DNA of 60,670 nt from Chlamydiota bacterium (GCA_022601345.1 JAJACU010000007.1:1-60670), one strand, 5' to 3'. Counted from the stretch's first letter, positions 8,551-17,650 are shown. A program made the numbers and translations. Notes: generated by a model from the sequence alone, not told the origin.

Positions 8551-9690
8551 ATGTCTAATTTTAGAAGAACCACTATTCGCGGAAAAAAAAGCAACAGTGA
8601 GTCTGAGTTAATAGGGGACTTAGTTGATTCAGGAGCCCTTATTTTCACTAAAACCACTTTTGATATGACTACGATTAAAAAGGGCGGTGGTTTTTGGAGA
8701 TTTTTGATACGAATAATTCAATGGTTTAGGTGGGCTAAAAGCCACGGAAATCCCTCAACTATCACTCATGTAGATGGTTGGGATGGTAAAGTTGCATTTG
8801 GATCAGATTTATGTGATCCAGATGGTGGCGGGCTTAACAGGCATGACCTTCCCATAGTTCCTCACTGCTTCATACGAGGGGATAACAGCACTGATCTTTT
8901 GAACCTCACTGGTGAGAGTATAGAGGTTATTACTAAAAAGAGAAGTAGCATGACTCTAAAGGTTAATGAGTTGGCCTTTGGAGAGTATGAGGTAATTCAG
9001 CTTCCAGAATATCTCAGAATCGATTTTTTAAATTATCAAGAGAAATTTAAAAATGACGATATTAAATATAGTTTAACAAAAGCGGCAAAATCAGCTTTTG
9101 TGAGATCTAAATTTAATACTTCTGTCCAAAAAATAGCAATTGCAGATGCTATTTACTGTCTTTTGGGCCAGCCATTTAGAGACTCATCAGGTTCGGTTAT
9201 TGAAGTTTGCTGCTCAACTTTTTTAGTCAAAATTCTCATGGCAATAGAGCATAAGCAAAGCTTAGAATCAATTATATATGATCCAAATTTTGAAATGTTT
9301 AGAGAATGGGAGCTCTCATTAAAAAATTTAAATAGAGGTTTCGAAAAAATTAACGAGCTTTACCTCCAATATAGAAAACTATTTAGAGAATTTGACAGCG
9401 AATGGAAGAAAATACATCGATCTAAATCAAAACATAAGAATTCGTTGCTTATGCATCTTTGTGTAGATTTTGAGGAAAGAAGAGGTTTTGCTTTAAGGAA
9501 AATAAGAAAGCTTAGTCGCAATCTATCAAGAAGAATTTACAGTATGGCAAGTAAATTTTACTCTAGTGGATATTATCAAAAATATATCGATGCAAAAGAA
9601 AAGCCTATCTTGTTTAGACTTAGCCCCGAATGTGTGACTCCAGCAAAGCTGTACTTTTTTTTATATGAAATTGTAGAGAAAAGACAATGA
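8551..9690 (+). CDS. Possible permuted NlpC/P60 (YiiX-like) cysteine hydrolase
   Basis: 379-residue protein lying between mcsA and the tRNA pair. The start at 8551 has a good Shine-Dalgarno (GAGGTG, eight bases upstream); a TTG at 8524 is less likely. The N-terminus has the sequence SGALIF, typical of the first strand of YiiX/YaeF-type permuted papain-like proteins. It is followed by a THVD histidine motif (H73) and, much later, EVCCSTFLV (C220/C221). His before Cys is the order expected in the permuted NlpC/P60 superfamily (amidases, acyltransferases, lipases). The C-terminal 140 residues are basic and helical. There is no signal peptide. The next gene on the plus strand is absent, and its stop codon overlaps the 3' end of tRNA-Lys. 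The catalytic assignment is inferred from motif order only. Confidence 0.75.
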   Translation: MSNFRRTTIRGKKSNSESELIGDLVDSGALIFTKTTFDMTTIKKGGGFWRFLIRIIQWFRWAKSHGNPSTITHVDGWDGKVAFGSDLCDPDGGGLNRHDLPIVPHCFIRGDNSTDLLNLTGESIEVITKKRSSMTLKVNELAFGEYEVIQLPEYLRIDFLNYQEKFKNDDIKYSLTKAAKSAFVRSKFNTSVQKIAIADAIYCLLGQPFRDSSGSVIEVCCSTFLVKILMAIEHKQSLESIIYDPNFEMFREWELSLKNLNRGFEKINELYLQYRKLFREFDSEWKKIHRSKSKHKNSLLMHLCVDFEERRGFALRKIRKLSRNLSRRIYSMASKFYSSGYYQKYIDAKEKPILFRLSPECVTPAKLYFFLYEIVEKRQ

Positions 9691-9761
9691 GCCTTGAAGG
9701 ATTTGAACCTTCGACCCTCTCATTAAAAGTGAGATGCTCTAACCAGCTGAGCTAAAGGCTC
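9688..9761 (-). tRNA. tRNA-Lys (anticodon TTT)
   Basis: Reverse-strand cloverleaf. The acceptor stem GAGCCTT pairs with AAGGCTC, the D arm is GCTC...GAGC, the anticodon stem is TCTCA/TGAGA with loop CTTTTAA, and the T arm is GAAGG/CCTTC with TTCAAAT. The discriminator is A and no CCA is encoded. Its last three bases overlap the TGA of the convergent gene. Confidence 0.97.
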
Positions 9762-9777
9762 ATCTTATTCTCTATGT

Positions 9778-9852
9778 TGACCCCAAGGGGATTCGAACCC
9801 CTGTTATCGGAATGAAAATCCGGTGTCCTAGGCCTGGCTAGACGATGGGGCC
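9778..9852 (-). tRNA. tRNA-Glu (anticodon TTC)
   Basis: Reverse-strand cloverleaf. The acceptor GGCCCCA pairs with TGGGGTC (one G-U), the anticodon stem CCGGA/TCCGA-type carries TTC in the loop, and the T arm is AGGGG/CCCCT. It lies 22 bases downstream of frr and 16 bases upstream of tRNA-Lys. The two tRNAs probably form the tail of the rpsB-tsf-pyrH-frr transcript. Confidence 0.96.
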
Positions 9853-9874
9853 GTGATTTTCGTAAAATGGGGCT

Positions 9875-10426
9875 CTATATTGCCATAACTTCTTTTTCTT
9901 TGCACGCAATAATTTCATCAACTTGCTTACAAAATTTATCTGTAAGCTGTTGGATGTCATTTTCTCCCTTCTTCTGTAAATCTTCGCTTAAATCACCACT
10001 GGACTTGTCTTTTTTTAGTTCGTCGTTTCCTTCTCTGCGAGCATTGCGAATGCTTACTTTTGCATCTTCACCCTTTTTTTTTGCAAGCTTTACCATATCA
10101 TTTCTCATGGATTGATCCATAGGGGGAATGTTTAAGCGGATTAAATTTCCATCAACAATAGGGTTAATGTTCAAATTTCCAGCTTCAATTCCTTTTCTGA
10201 TAGCACCAACATTTTGCGGGTCAAAAGGTGTAATTAAAATTTGTCTTGGCTCTGGGCACGTAACAGTAGCTACTTCTATCATTCTCATTTTAGTGCCATA
10301 TGCTTCAACTTGAATGCTATTGAGCATTCCAGGATCAGCTTTACCCGTTCTAATATGCTTAAGCTCTTGATTGAGATGTTCAATAGCTGTTTGCATTTTT
10401 GATTTTGTTTGATCAATTGTAATCAT
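9875..10426 (-). CDS. frr: Ribosome recycling factor
   Basis: Splits post-termination ribosomes together with EF-G. 183 residues is the normal length. Family hallmarks include LNQELKHIRTGKADPGML near the N-terminus (helix 1 with the conserved R-T-G-K/R-A), the central domain with VEAYG, ITPFDPQNVGAI and RLNIPPM, and the long C-terminal helices with VSIRNARR. It begins two bases after pyrH, in the order found across Chlamydiae, and is followed by two tRNA genes on the same strand. Confidence 0.98.
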   Translation of the reverse strand: MITIDQTKSKMQTAIEHLNQELKHIRTGKADPGMLNSIQVEAYGTKMRMIEVATVTCPEPRQILITPFDPQNVGAIRKGIEAGNLNINPIVDGNLIRLNIPPMDQSMRNDMVKLAKKKGEDAKVSIRNARREGNDELKKDKSSGDLSEDLQKKGENDIQQLTDKFCKQVDEIIACKEKEVMAI

Positions 10427-10428
10427 GT

Positions 10429-11157
10429 CTATCCTTCTATCCTAGTTCCGCAAGATTTTTTTTGAATTACATTTCTAATATTGTTCTCTTTATACATATT
10501 AAAAACAACTATTGGAATTTGATGTTCTCTACATAATGTAATTGCTGTTGCGTCCATCACTTTTAAGTCTTTTTCTAACACGTCATTATAGCTCAATTGA
10601 TCATATTTTTGTGCATCTGAATTTACTTTTGGATCTTTATCAAAAACCCCGTCAACTTTTGTAGCTTTAAGTAAAGCATTTGCCTGTATTTCACACGCTC
10701 TTAAGCTTGCCGCAGTGTCTGTTGTGAAAAATGGATTACCAGTTCCTCCTGCAAAAATAACAACTTGGTTTTCCTCTAAGTATTTTTTAGCAAGATCAGC
10801 GTTAAAAAGTTCAGCCATAGCTCCACAAGGGAAAGCACTCATTAGTTTTGTTGGGCAACCTACATTAAGTAATGCTCTTTGAAGAGTGATGCCATTCATT
10901 AATGTTGCAAGCATTCCTACTTGGTCTGCTTTTGCTTGGGGCATATTTAATTCTTTGCAATATACATGTCCTCTGAAAAAGTTTCCTCCACCGATGACAA
11001 TTCCTATCTCGACATTTAGCTTCTGGGCTTCTTTGATGGACTCTGCAATTTTTCTACAAGCTTCAAATTCTACACCAACTTTTGAATTTTCACTAACAAG
11101 CGACTCACCAGATAACTTGAGAAGTATTCGCTTGTAAGATGGGGAAGAATTTGTCAT
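10429..11157 (-). CDS. pyrH: UMP kinase
   Basis: Phosphorylates UMP to UDP in pyrimidine nucleotide synthesis. A hexameric amino-acid-kinase-fold enzyme of 242 residues, the typical length. Motifs include KRILLKLSGESL (phosphate loop), IGIVIGGGNFFRG, FAGGTGNPFFTTDTAASLRA, KATKVDGVFDKDPK and the C-terminal GTRIEG. It sits six bases after tsf and two before frr, in a tight translation/nucleotide operon. Confidence 0.98.
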   Translation of the reverse strand: MTNSSPSYKRILLKLSGESLVSENSKVGVEFEACRKIAESIKEAQKLNVEIGIVIGGGNFFRGHVYCKELNMPQAKADQVGMLATLMNGITLQRALLNVGCPTKLMSAFPCGAMAELFNADLAKKYLEENQVVIFAGGTGNPFFTTDTAASLRACEIQANALLKATKVDGVFDKDPKVNSDAQKYDQLSYNDVLEKDLKVMDATAITLCREHQIPIVVFNMYKENNIRNVIQKKSCGTRIEG

Positions 11158-11163
11158 AAGATA

Positions 11164-11991
11164 TTAATTGCCTACTTGCCAGCGGATAAAGTGCACCACT
11201 TTAAGGCCATCACATTGAGAAGCAGCAAAAGCTTCAACAGAAAGTTTGCTATCTTTAACAAATTTTTGTTTAGTTAGACAAACTTGGTCAAAGAAAGCTT
11301 GCACTTTCCCTGTAAGAATTTTTTCTATGATGTTTTCTGGTTTGCCTTTTATTTGGCTTTTAGCAATTTCTTTTTCGTGCTCAATGATATCTGCTGGTAC
11401 AGATTCAGGATTAAGAAACTCTGGAGCTTCGGCAGCGACATGCATTGCAATGTCACGAGCAGCCGCGTCACATCCTGACTTTGAAAGTTCAACAAAAGTC
11501 ATAATCTTACCTTGCATGTGAGCATAAGCTCCATATGAATGGTCAGATTTTTTTTCAATAAGCTCAAAACGCTTAATGATAATATTTTCACCTAAAAGTT
11601 GGATCATTGTAGCTCTAAACTCATCAACAGTCAGTTCTGGATCTTTAGAGTATTTTTGAGATAAAAAGCTTTCGATATCCTTTGGCTTTGAAGCAATTAC
11701 TTCTTCAGCAACAGTCTTGAGAAAATCTTTGAACTTATCGTTTTTTGCTACAAAGTCTGTTTCAGAGTTGATTTCAACTAAAGAAATATGTGAATCATTT
11801 TCAGCAAATCCAATGAGGCCTTCGTTTGCAGTTCGGCCTTCTTTTTTCACCGCAGAAGCCATTCCTGCTTTTCTGAGGTTGTCAATGGCAAGTTCAATGT
11901 CTCCGTTTGCACCTTGAAGGGCTTCTTTGCATTTAGCCATCCCAACGCCGGTTCGCTCTCTTAATTCTTTAACTTTCTGGGCTGTAATCAT
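11164..11991 (-). CDS. tsf: Elongation factor Ts
   Basis: Nucleotide-exchange factor that regenerates EF-Tu-GTP. 275 residues. The N-terminal UBA-like domain has the signature VKELRERTGVGMAKCKEAL, then EGLIGF and the EF-Tu-contact motif ETDFVAKN, and the core/dimerisation domains contain HVAAEAPEFL and QVCLTKQKFVKD. Its start overlaps the rpsB stop by four bases. Confidence 0.98.
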   Translation of the reverse strand: MITAQKVKELRERTGVGMAKCKEALQGANGDIELAIDNLRKAGMASAVKKEGRTANEGLIGFAENDSHISLVEINSETDFVAKNDKFKDFLKTVAEEVIASKPKDIESFLSQKYSKDPELTVDEFRATMIQLLGENIIIKRFELIEKKSDHSYGAYAHMQGKIMTFVELSKSGCDAAARDIAMHVAAEAPEFLNPESVPADIIEHEKEIAKSQIKGKPENIIEKILTGKVQAFFDQVCLTKQKFVKDSKLSVEAFAASQCDGLKVVHFIRWQVGN

Positions 11992-12767
11992 CCTTCGTCT
12001 CCTGATTGGTCCACTTCTTTATTCGCTTCAATAACAGGGTTTTCAACTTTTTTTTCGTTGAAGTAGCCAAGTTCTGTTTTCTTTTCAATAACAGCATTTG
12101 AAAGAGCTTGTACAATGAGCTTAACACACTTTAAAGCATCATCATTACATGCAATGATATAATCGATAAGATCCGGGTCACAGTTTGTGTCTACAAGGGC
12201 CATAACAGGAATGCCTAAGCGATTAGCTTCAGCCACTGCGATAGACTCTTTATTAGGATCCACAACAATAACAAGCCCAGGAACTTTACGCATTGAACGA
12301 ATTCCTGAGAGGTGATTGTCTAGTTTTTGCTGAGACTTAGATAGTAGTGAATGTTCTTTTTTTGTCATGGTTGATGCTTCAGCAACAAGCTTCTTCTCGA
12401 TACGCTCTAAACGTTTCACTGACTCTCTAATAGTCTTTAGGTTTGTAAGTGTTCCACCAAGCCAACGCTCGCACATGTAAAATTCTTGGCAGTTTTCTGC
12501 AGACTCACGAATAATAGATTTAGCTTGTTTTTTAGTTCCAACAAAGAGGATTGATTTTTTAGCCGCAATAGTCTCTTTGACAACCTCAACAGCATCACGA
12601 ACCTGTTGCATGGTTTTTGCAAGATCAATGATGTATAGGCCATTTCTCTCTTCGAAGATAAATCTCTTCATTTTTGGGTTCCATCTATGAGTTTGGTGAC
12701 CAAAATGAGCGCCTGACTCTAATAAAGCTTTGATCGTTACTTGTTCTTTTCCAGTCAAAGATTGCAT
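11988..12767 (-). CDS. rpsB: 30S ribosomal protein S2
   Basis: 259 residues, normal size. Signatures are LLESGAHFGHQTHRWNPKM near the N-terminus, ILFVGTKKQA, ERWLGGTLTN, PGLVIVVDPNKE and GIPVMALVDTNCDPDLIDY. The C-terminal tail is acidic and variable. It is first protein gene of the operon rpsB-tsf-pyrH-frr, preceded on the same strand by tRNA-Gly and a strong promoter. In Chlamydiaceae ompA lies between rpsB and pbpB; here only tRNA-Gly does. Confidence 0.98.
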   Translation of the reverse strand: MQSLTGKEQVTIKALLESGAHFGHQTHRWNPKMKRFIFEERNGLYIIDLAKTMQQVRDAVEVVKETIAAKKSILFVGTKKQAKSIIRESAENCQEFYMCERWLGGTLTNLKTIRESVKRLERIEKKLVAEASTMTKKEHSLLSKSQQKLDNHLSGIRSMRKVPGLVIVVDPNKESIAVAEANRLGIPVMALVDTNCDPDLIDYIIACNDDALKCVKLIVQALSNAVIEKKTELGYFNEKKVENPVIEANKEVDQSGDEG

Positions 12768-12809
12768 CCTTATTTACCTAAAATAATTTAAAAAATTTAC
12801 TTAACAAAA

Positions 12810-12880
12810 AGCGCCTGATCAGAATCGAACTGACATATGTAGCTTGGAAGGCTACTGTTCTACCATTGAACTACAGGCGC
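12810..12880 (-). tRNA. tRNA-Gly (anticodon TCC)
   Basis: Reverse-strand cloverleaf. The acceptor GCGCCTG pairs with CAGGCGC, the D arm is GTTC/GAAC, the anticodon stem GTAGC/GCTAC has loop CTTCCAA, and the T arm is intact. The discriminator is T, as usual for glycine. It begins eight bases after the predicted transcription start of the promoter at 12895-12923. Confidence 0.97.
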
Positions 12881-12894
12881 GGAAAATTACGAAA

Positions 12895-12923
12895 GTTATA
12901 TAAAAAAAACGATTTATTGACAA
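12895..12923 (-). promoter_or_regulatory. Sigma-66/70-type promoter for tRNA-Gly and the rpsB operon
   Basis: On the minus strand TTGTCA (12923-12918) and TATAAC (12900-12895) are separated by exactly 17 bases. The spacer contains a T8 run. The position, 15 bases from the 5' end of tRNA-Gly, fits a transcription start about seven bases after the -10 box. Confidence 0.75.
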
Positions 12924-13044
12924 GATTTTTTCTGGATTAAATATATACGATAATAAATTGTCTAAAACTTATAAATAAATTTAAATTTTTTTTATCTAGA
13001 AATTTTATATGTATTTATAAACATTTTCTGCTAAAACTTTGGCT

Positions 13045-16000
13045 ATGCAATTGCGAAGAAGGTATAAATCTAAGACAGTTAAAACTCTCGATATTCCAGC
13101 AAAGTCCAATCAAATTTTGAATTTGATATTCTTTGTGATGTTGCTTATTACTTTTAGAATATGGCAGCTGTGTGTGATTGACCATGAAGATAAGGTCCAT
13201 GAGGCCTTAAAGCCTCAGCAGAAGGTTTTTGTCCAGCCAGCTAACAGAGGAGGTATCTATGACCGTTTTGGAGAGCCTCTGGCAGTTAATAAAATTCAAT
13301 ATCAAGCGAGTGTCTTCTATTCACCAATTAGGCAAATACCGACAGTTCGTTGGAAGCGCAATAAAAAAGGTAAAAAGCTCAAGAGCTACCCTAGACGACA
13401 GTATATAGAAAAACTTTCAAATAAGCTCTCTGAAATACTCTATATAGATGCTCATCGCATTGAAGATTTAATTCATGCAAAAGCCTCTATTCGCTTTGAT
13501 ACCCCATTTGTTTTAAAGGAGGGAATAAGCGAAGAGCAGTACTATCAACTGAAAATGTTAGAAGGAAGCTGGCCTGGTGTCTATGCCGGCATTGAATCTA
13601 AAAGAAATTACCCTCAAAAAAAGGTTGCCGGTAACGTTGTAGGTTACATGGGGGCGATTAACAGGGGCGAATATGACGGAGTTGTTGAAGAGCGCTTGGA
13701 GCTAGAAAAGTTTTTAAATGATTGGCAGATGGGCTATTTCCCTCCTTTGCCAAAGGGGCTGCAGAGTGTAACTTGTGTTAGGGAGCGTCTAAAAAAGCTG
13801 AAGGAGAGAAGTTATTCTATATATGATTGGGTAGGGAAATCAGGAGTTGAAGCGAGTTTCGATGAGGCTCTTAGAGGTTACACAGGGCGCCAGTTTTTTT
13901 ATTCAGATGCTAAAGGGCAATTTTTAAAACCCCTCGCATTATCTCAAAAGTCCTTTTCGGGCAAAAAACTTACCTTAACAATATCCTCTGAATTGCAAAA
14001 GTATGCTGAGGAATTATTAATTGAAAATGAAAGAGTTCGTAGAAGTATTTATATAAACCCTGCAAATGGGGCTTTTTCTTATCAAAAAGAACCTTGGATT
14101 AAAGGGGGGGCAATTGTTGCACTTGACCCATCTAGTGGTGAAGTGTTAGCTATGGCATCTTATCCTCGTTTTGATCCCAATGATTTTATTCTTTCTGGGG
14201 ATGAGCATCAAAAAGAAGAGCATGCAAAAAATATTTCTAAATGGCTCGAGAGTGAAAATTTTATTTCTAATGTGTGGGATGGCCAAGTTTCACTGTCAAA
14301 AGAAATTTACGACAGGCGCCAAAGAGCTGTTGTTGAAGACAAGTTTCCACTTACTTGGGAGCTTTTTTTGAATTTAATCCTGCCGGTAGAGAGCCCGGTT
14401 ACTGAAGCTCTAAGCCAGATTAAGAGCGTTAAAGAGGCAGTCTTGCTTCAAGAGGCTTTTGCAAAAATTTTTGAGATATCAAATACCCGGCATCCTTTTC
14501 ATCTTCTAAAGGTTTTGTATAAAGAGCCTAAGTATAGTCCTTACCCCAAGGCGGCGGTCCCTCAACGAATAACAAGTTCTATAGAAAAGAACCTAAGAGA
14601 GCAAAATGATGAGTATATTGTTAATAAAAAAATATTAGATAAGTACTTATCGATGGTCAATAGCAACTATGATCAGTTACTTTTGTTAGATCTATGTCGT
14701 TTATCCATTGATTCCGAGCGAGTTCCTGAAGAGTTACTGCCATTACTTGGGCAAGTAACGTTATCTGAGCATCGCAAGCTAGAGGGGGCATATATTTCGG
14801 TAGAAGCCGCTGTAAAAGGAATGTCTAAGGAGTTATTTAGAAAGTACCATTTTAGGTATTGGCGAAAGAAAAACCAAAAGAAGTTTTTAAAAGAAAAAAG
14901 AAAAGAAGAGCTTGCCTCTAAAAGTTATCCTAAGCCTTACATCGACTATTTAGACAAAGAAGAAAAAGTTCAATTTGAAGAGTTTTGGGAAGAATACAAA
15001 CATTTTTTTATTAAAAGCTTTTTAACGGCCAAAGTGGATTTTGAGCAAAGTCCAACTTTAATACCTTATTTTAATCATTTTGCCCTTTGGGGTAAGGAGA
15101 TCAAAAACGGAGCGCATCAATCGGTAGGTTGGTTTTCTCATTATCAAGTTATTGAAAATCTTTTTAGTAAAGGTAGTGAAGAGCAGGCCCTGCAATATTT
15201 AACAATATTGAGAAAATTTTCTGATTTAAATCGGCCTCTATATGGTAGGTATAGAAAAATCAATAAGAAAAAACCTACGGAGAAAGATTTAGCAAAAAGT
15301 TTTTATCCTCAGTATGGATTTAGTTACTCGCGCTCGTACGCGTTTAGTCAGGCCACTCCTCAAGGGTCACTTTTCAAGCTAGTTACAGCGTATGAAGCTT
15401 TGCGCCAGAGATACCATCAAAACCCAAATCTCTCGGTTACACAACTTAATCCTCTAACGATTATTGATGATCTGCATTTGAATAAGGAAAACCATAGGAA
15501 ATGGAATGTTGGATACTTGCCATCAGGAAAGCCTATTCCGCAAGCCTACAAAGGGGGTAGGTTGCCAAGGAGCCACCGAAGAGCAATTGGATCAATCGAT
15601 CTTAAAGGGGCTCTAGTGGTCTCGAGTAACTGCTACTTTGCGATGCTTGCAGCAGATATCTTAAAACACCCAGATGATTTAAACAGTGCAGCTAGGCTTT
15701 TTTCTTTTGGCTCTAAAACGGGCTTGGATCTTCCTGGAGAAATCGCAGGAAGGCTTCCTAAAGATTTAAACCACAATACTACGGGTTTATATGCCTATTC
15801 GATAGGGCAACATACACTTGTTGTTACTCCCATTCAAACTGCACTAATGATGGCGGCTATCGCCAATAAAGGTACAATATTAAAGCCTCAAATTGTGAAG
15901 TCTATTGAGGGCATTGAATTGAAGCAATTCAACGCAGCAACACTTCAAAAAGATCAATTCGATTTCAAAAATACTCTTTCGCATATTGGCATTGATTTTC

Positions 16001-16476
16001 CTCTTTTTACCTGCAAAGAAAGAGGTGAGATTAAACACGAGGAGCAATACCAGCATGAAGTGAATCGTCATATCGAAATGCCGTCAAAGATTCAGCAGTA
16101 CTTGTTTTCATCAATGCATGAGATTGTACAAGGCAAACGTGGATCAGCAAGTCCAAATAGGGTTAGAAATTATAGCCCAAGTCATTCGAACTATCGAGCT
16201 TATCAAGAACTAAAGAATCAAATTATTGGAAAAACTTCTTCAGCCGAGATAAGAGAGGCTGTTGATCTAGATCTAAAAAAAGGTGTGAATACTTACAAGC
16301 ATACTTGGTTTGGGGGGATTGTTTTTGAAGAAGATATTCAAGAAAATACCTGGCCCAAACCTGAGCTGGTTGTTGTTGTATATTTGCGCTACAGTGACTT
16401 TGGAAGAGAAGCCGCCCCGTTAGTTGCAAGCCTTACTAAGAAGTGGCGTGAGATCAAGAAAAAGCATCAGGAGTAA
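13045..16476 (+). CDS. pbpB: Penicillin-binding protein 2, long chlamydial type (class B transpeptidase)
   Basis: Monofunctional class B transpeptidase that cross-links septal peptidoglycan. About 1143 residues, far longer than most PBPs but like Chlamydia PBP2. One membrane anchor lies at about 25-45 (ILNLIFFVMLLITF). It is followed by the dimerisation domain beginning with RGGIYDRFGEPLAVN. The transpeptidase domain starts with GGAIVALDPSSGEVLAMASYP and carries a large lysine-rich insertion of over 350 residues before the catalytic SxxK (QGSLFKL). Then come SxN (VSSNCYF) and KTS (IGKTSSAEI) in place of KTG. An ATG at 13045 is preferred over the TTG two codons earlier; no Shine-Dalgarno is visible. 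Its position after rpsB matches the phylum. Confidence 0.95.
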   Translation: MQLRRRYKSKTVKTLDIPAKSNQILNLIFFVMLLITFRIWQLCVIDHEDKVHEALKPQQKVFVQPANRGGIYDRFGEPLAVNKIQYQASVFYSPIRQIPTVRWKRNKKGKKLKSYPRRQYIEKLSNKLSEILYIDAHRIEDLIHAKASIRFDTPFVLKEGISEEQYYQLKMLEGSWPGVYAGIESKRNYPQKKVAGNVVGYMGAINRGEYDGVVEERLELEKFLNDWQMGYFPPLPKGLQSVTCVRERLKKLKERSYSIYDWVGKSGVEASFDEALRGYTGRQFFYSDAKGQFLKPLALSQKSFSGKKLTLTISSELQKYAEELLIENERVRRSIYINPANGAFSYQKEPWIKGGAIVALDPSSGEVLAMASYPRFDPNDFILSGDEHQKEEHAKNISKWLESENFISNVWDGQVSLSKEIYDRRQRAVVEDKFPLTWELFLNLILPVESPVTEALSQIKSVKEAVLLQEAFAKIFEISNTRHPFHLLKVLYKEPKYSPYPKAAVPQRITSSIEKNLREQNDEYIVNKKILDKYLSMVNSNYDQLLLLDLCRLSIDSERVPEELLPLLGQVTLSEHRKLEGAYISVEAAVKGMSKELFRKYHFRYWRKKNQKKFLKEKRKEELASKSYPKPYIDYLDKEEKVQFEEFWEEYKHFFIKSFLTAKVDFEQSPTLIPYFNHFALWGKEIKNGAHQSVGWFSHYQVIENLFSKGSEEQALQYLTILRKFSDLNRPLYGRYRKINKKKPTEKDLAKSFYPQYGFSYSRSYAFSQATPQGSLFKLVTAYEALRQRYHQNPNLSVTQLNPLTIIDDLHLNKENHRKWNVGYLPSGKPIPQAYKGGRLPRSHRRAIGSIDLKGALVVSSNCYFAMLAADILKHPDDLNSAARLFSFGSKTGLDLPGEIAGRLPKDLNHNTTGLYAYSIGQHTLVVTPIQTALMMAAIANKGTILKPQIVKSIEGIELKQFNAATLQKDQFDFKNTLSHIGIDFPLFTCKERGEIKHEEQYQHEVNRHIEMPSKIQQYLFSSMHEIVQGKRGSASPNRVRNYSPSHSNYRAYQELKNQIIGKTSSAEIREAVDLDLKKGVNTYKHTWFGGIVFEEDIQENTWPKPELVVVVYLRYSDFGREAAPLVASLTKKWREIKKKHQE

Positions 16477-16510
16477 GCTCGATTTTTAGAGATCTTTTGA
16501 AAGGTTTTTC

Positions 16511-16924
16511 TTATCTCCATAACGAGAATTTTTTTGTGAGTTCTGAAGCTTTATCCCAATTTCCAAATAGCACAATTCCATAGTAAACTAGGTTAGCTTC
16601 TTTCGTTTCGCTTGTTCGCTCTAATTGCTCTTTATAATTTCCCATGGTCATTGTGTCAGTAAAATCTACGCATTGAATTTCTTGCTCTAAGGCTGTTTCT
16701 TTAAGAGCGCGGATTTTATTTGAATTTTTTGCCTTTAAAATAATAAATGGCATTTCAGATATATATGGATGATTTCCGTTATCTGCATCGATATAATTAG
16801 TTAGGTTCAAAGGCTCTTTGCCGATTTCTGCACCAAACCCAATACACATATGCGCTAGTGCGTTCATAATGATTCCATGGTCAATTTTCCCATTCATTAC
16901 TGCTATCAATTTATTATTAAACAT
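16511..16924 (-). CDS. DUF2000 family protein
   Basis: 137-residue protein matching the DUF2000 pattern: FNNKLIAVMN at the start, then GIIMNALAHMCIGFGAE, the middle HPYISEMPFIILKA, and the end NLVYYGIVLFG. The family has a peptidyl-tRNA-hydrolase-2-like fold and no established activity. It lies nine bases downstream of a GntR regulator on the same strand, so it is probably co-transcribed and controlled by it. Elsewhere DUF2000 genes often accompany transcription regulators. No membrane segment is seen. Confidence 0.88.
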   Translation of the reverse strand: MFNNKLIAVMNGKIDHGIIMNALAHMCIGFGAEIGKEPLNLTNYIDADNGNHPYISEMPFIILKAKNSNKIRALKETALEQEIQCVDFTDTMTMGNYKEQLERTSETKEANLVYYGIVLFGNWDKASELTKKFSLWR

Positions 16925-16933
16925 ACTTCACCT

Positions 16934-17575
16934 TTAAATTTTAAATCTTAAAAAACTATTATTCCAATTGTCTTGAATTGCGCCTAAAGCAAGTTCTAGT
17001 TTCTTTTGTTGGAGAGCTGTGATGATTGTTTTGTGCTCTTTATAAGAGAGGTCGGCATTTGTTATTTTGTCAAAATAATAGAGGTCGATTCTTTTTAGCT
17101 TTCCCTTTACTTCTGCAATAATTTTTGCAAGTTCATTGTTTTGAGATAAGGTTATGTAGACTGAGTGGAAGTCGTTATCGGCGTTTAGAGCTTCTAGTCT
17201 GTTACGAGCGTTTATGTGCTTCAAGAACTTTTCATTAGCTTCGGTCATGGCCTGAATATGACTACTTTCAACTGAGTCAAAAGCTTGTTTTAGGGCTAAT
17301 TGTTCTAAAGTCCACACAATTGAGTAGAGGTCAAATGCATTATGAAAATCTATGGGGCAGACTTGTGTTGAGGAGTTAGCCTTAGTTTGAACTAACCCTT
17401 CATCTTCAAGGCGAAGTAAGGCTTCTCGAATAGGTGTTCTGCTTACTCCCAACAGCTTGGCTAATTCTTGGTCTTTTAGTTTGCTTTTTGGCTCTAGTTT
17501 TCCTTCCAAAATCCAATTGCGTAGTTTTAGATAGGCTTTATCACGGACAAAAGTTCTCTGTATTTTTTCTTCCAT
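16934..17575 (-). CDS. GntR/FadR-type transcriptional regulator
   Basis: 213 residues. The N-terminal winged helix (about 5-75) has the GntR signature LEPKSKLKDQELAKLLGVSRTPIREAL split over its length, ending with EDEGLVQ. The C-terminal FCD-type helical effector domain (about 85-210) has FHSVYITLSQNNELA and YKEHKTII, with the usual metal-coordinating Asp/His layout partly visible. A 17-bp palindrome just upstream of its start suggests autoregulation. Regulators of this sort are scarce in reduced chlamydial genomes, so lateral acquisition with the adjoining DUF2000 and deaminase-like genes is plausible. The effector is unknown. Confidence 0.93.
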   Translation of the reverse strand: MEEKIQRTFVRDKAYLKLRNWILEGKLEPKSKLKDQELAKLLGVSRTPIREALLRLEDEGLVQTKANSSTQVCPIDFHNAFDLYSIVWTLEQLALKQAFDSVESSHIQAMTEANEKFLKHINARNRLEALNADNDFHSVYITLSQNNELAKIIAEVKGKLKRIDLYYFDKITNADLSYKEHKTIITALQQKKLELALGAIQDNWNNSFLRFKI

Positions 17576-17594
17576 AGGGGGTTTCCTTGTATAT

Positions 17595-17611
17595 TGATAT
17601 GTAATATATCA
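17595..17611. promoter_or_regulatory. Palindromic operator candidate for the GntR regulator
   Basis: TGATAT-GTAAT-ATATCA is a perfect 6-5-6 inverted repeat, centred 28 bases upstream of the gntR start. Size and position fit an autoregulatory GntR-family operator. It could also affect the divergent deaminase-like gene, although that start is 310 bases away. Confidence 0.6.
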
Positions 17612-17650
17612 GTTGAAGGATTTTATGGAAAGTAAATAAATTCAGATATT

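Noticed and set aside
8430-8657. N-terminal extension of mcsA to 8657
   Set aside because: The added 76 residues are antisense to the divergent gene's start region and do not resemble McsA, which normally begins close to its first zinc site.
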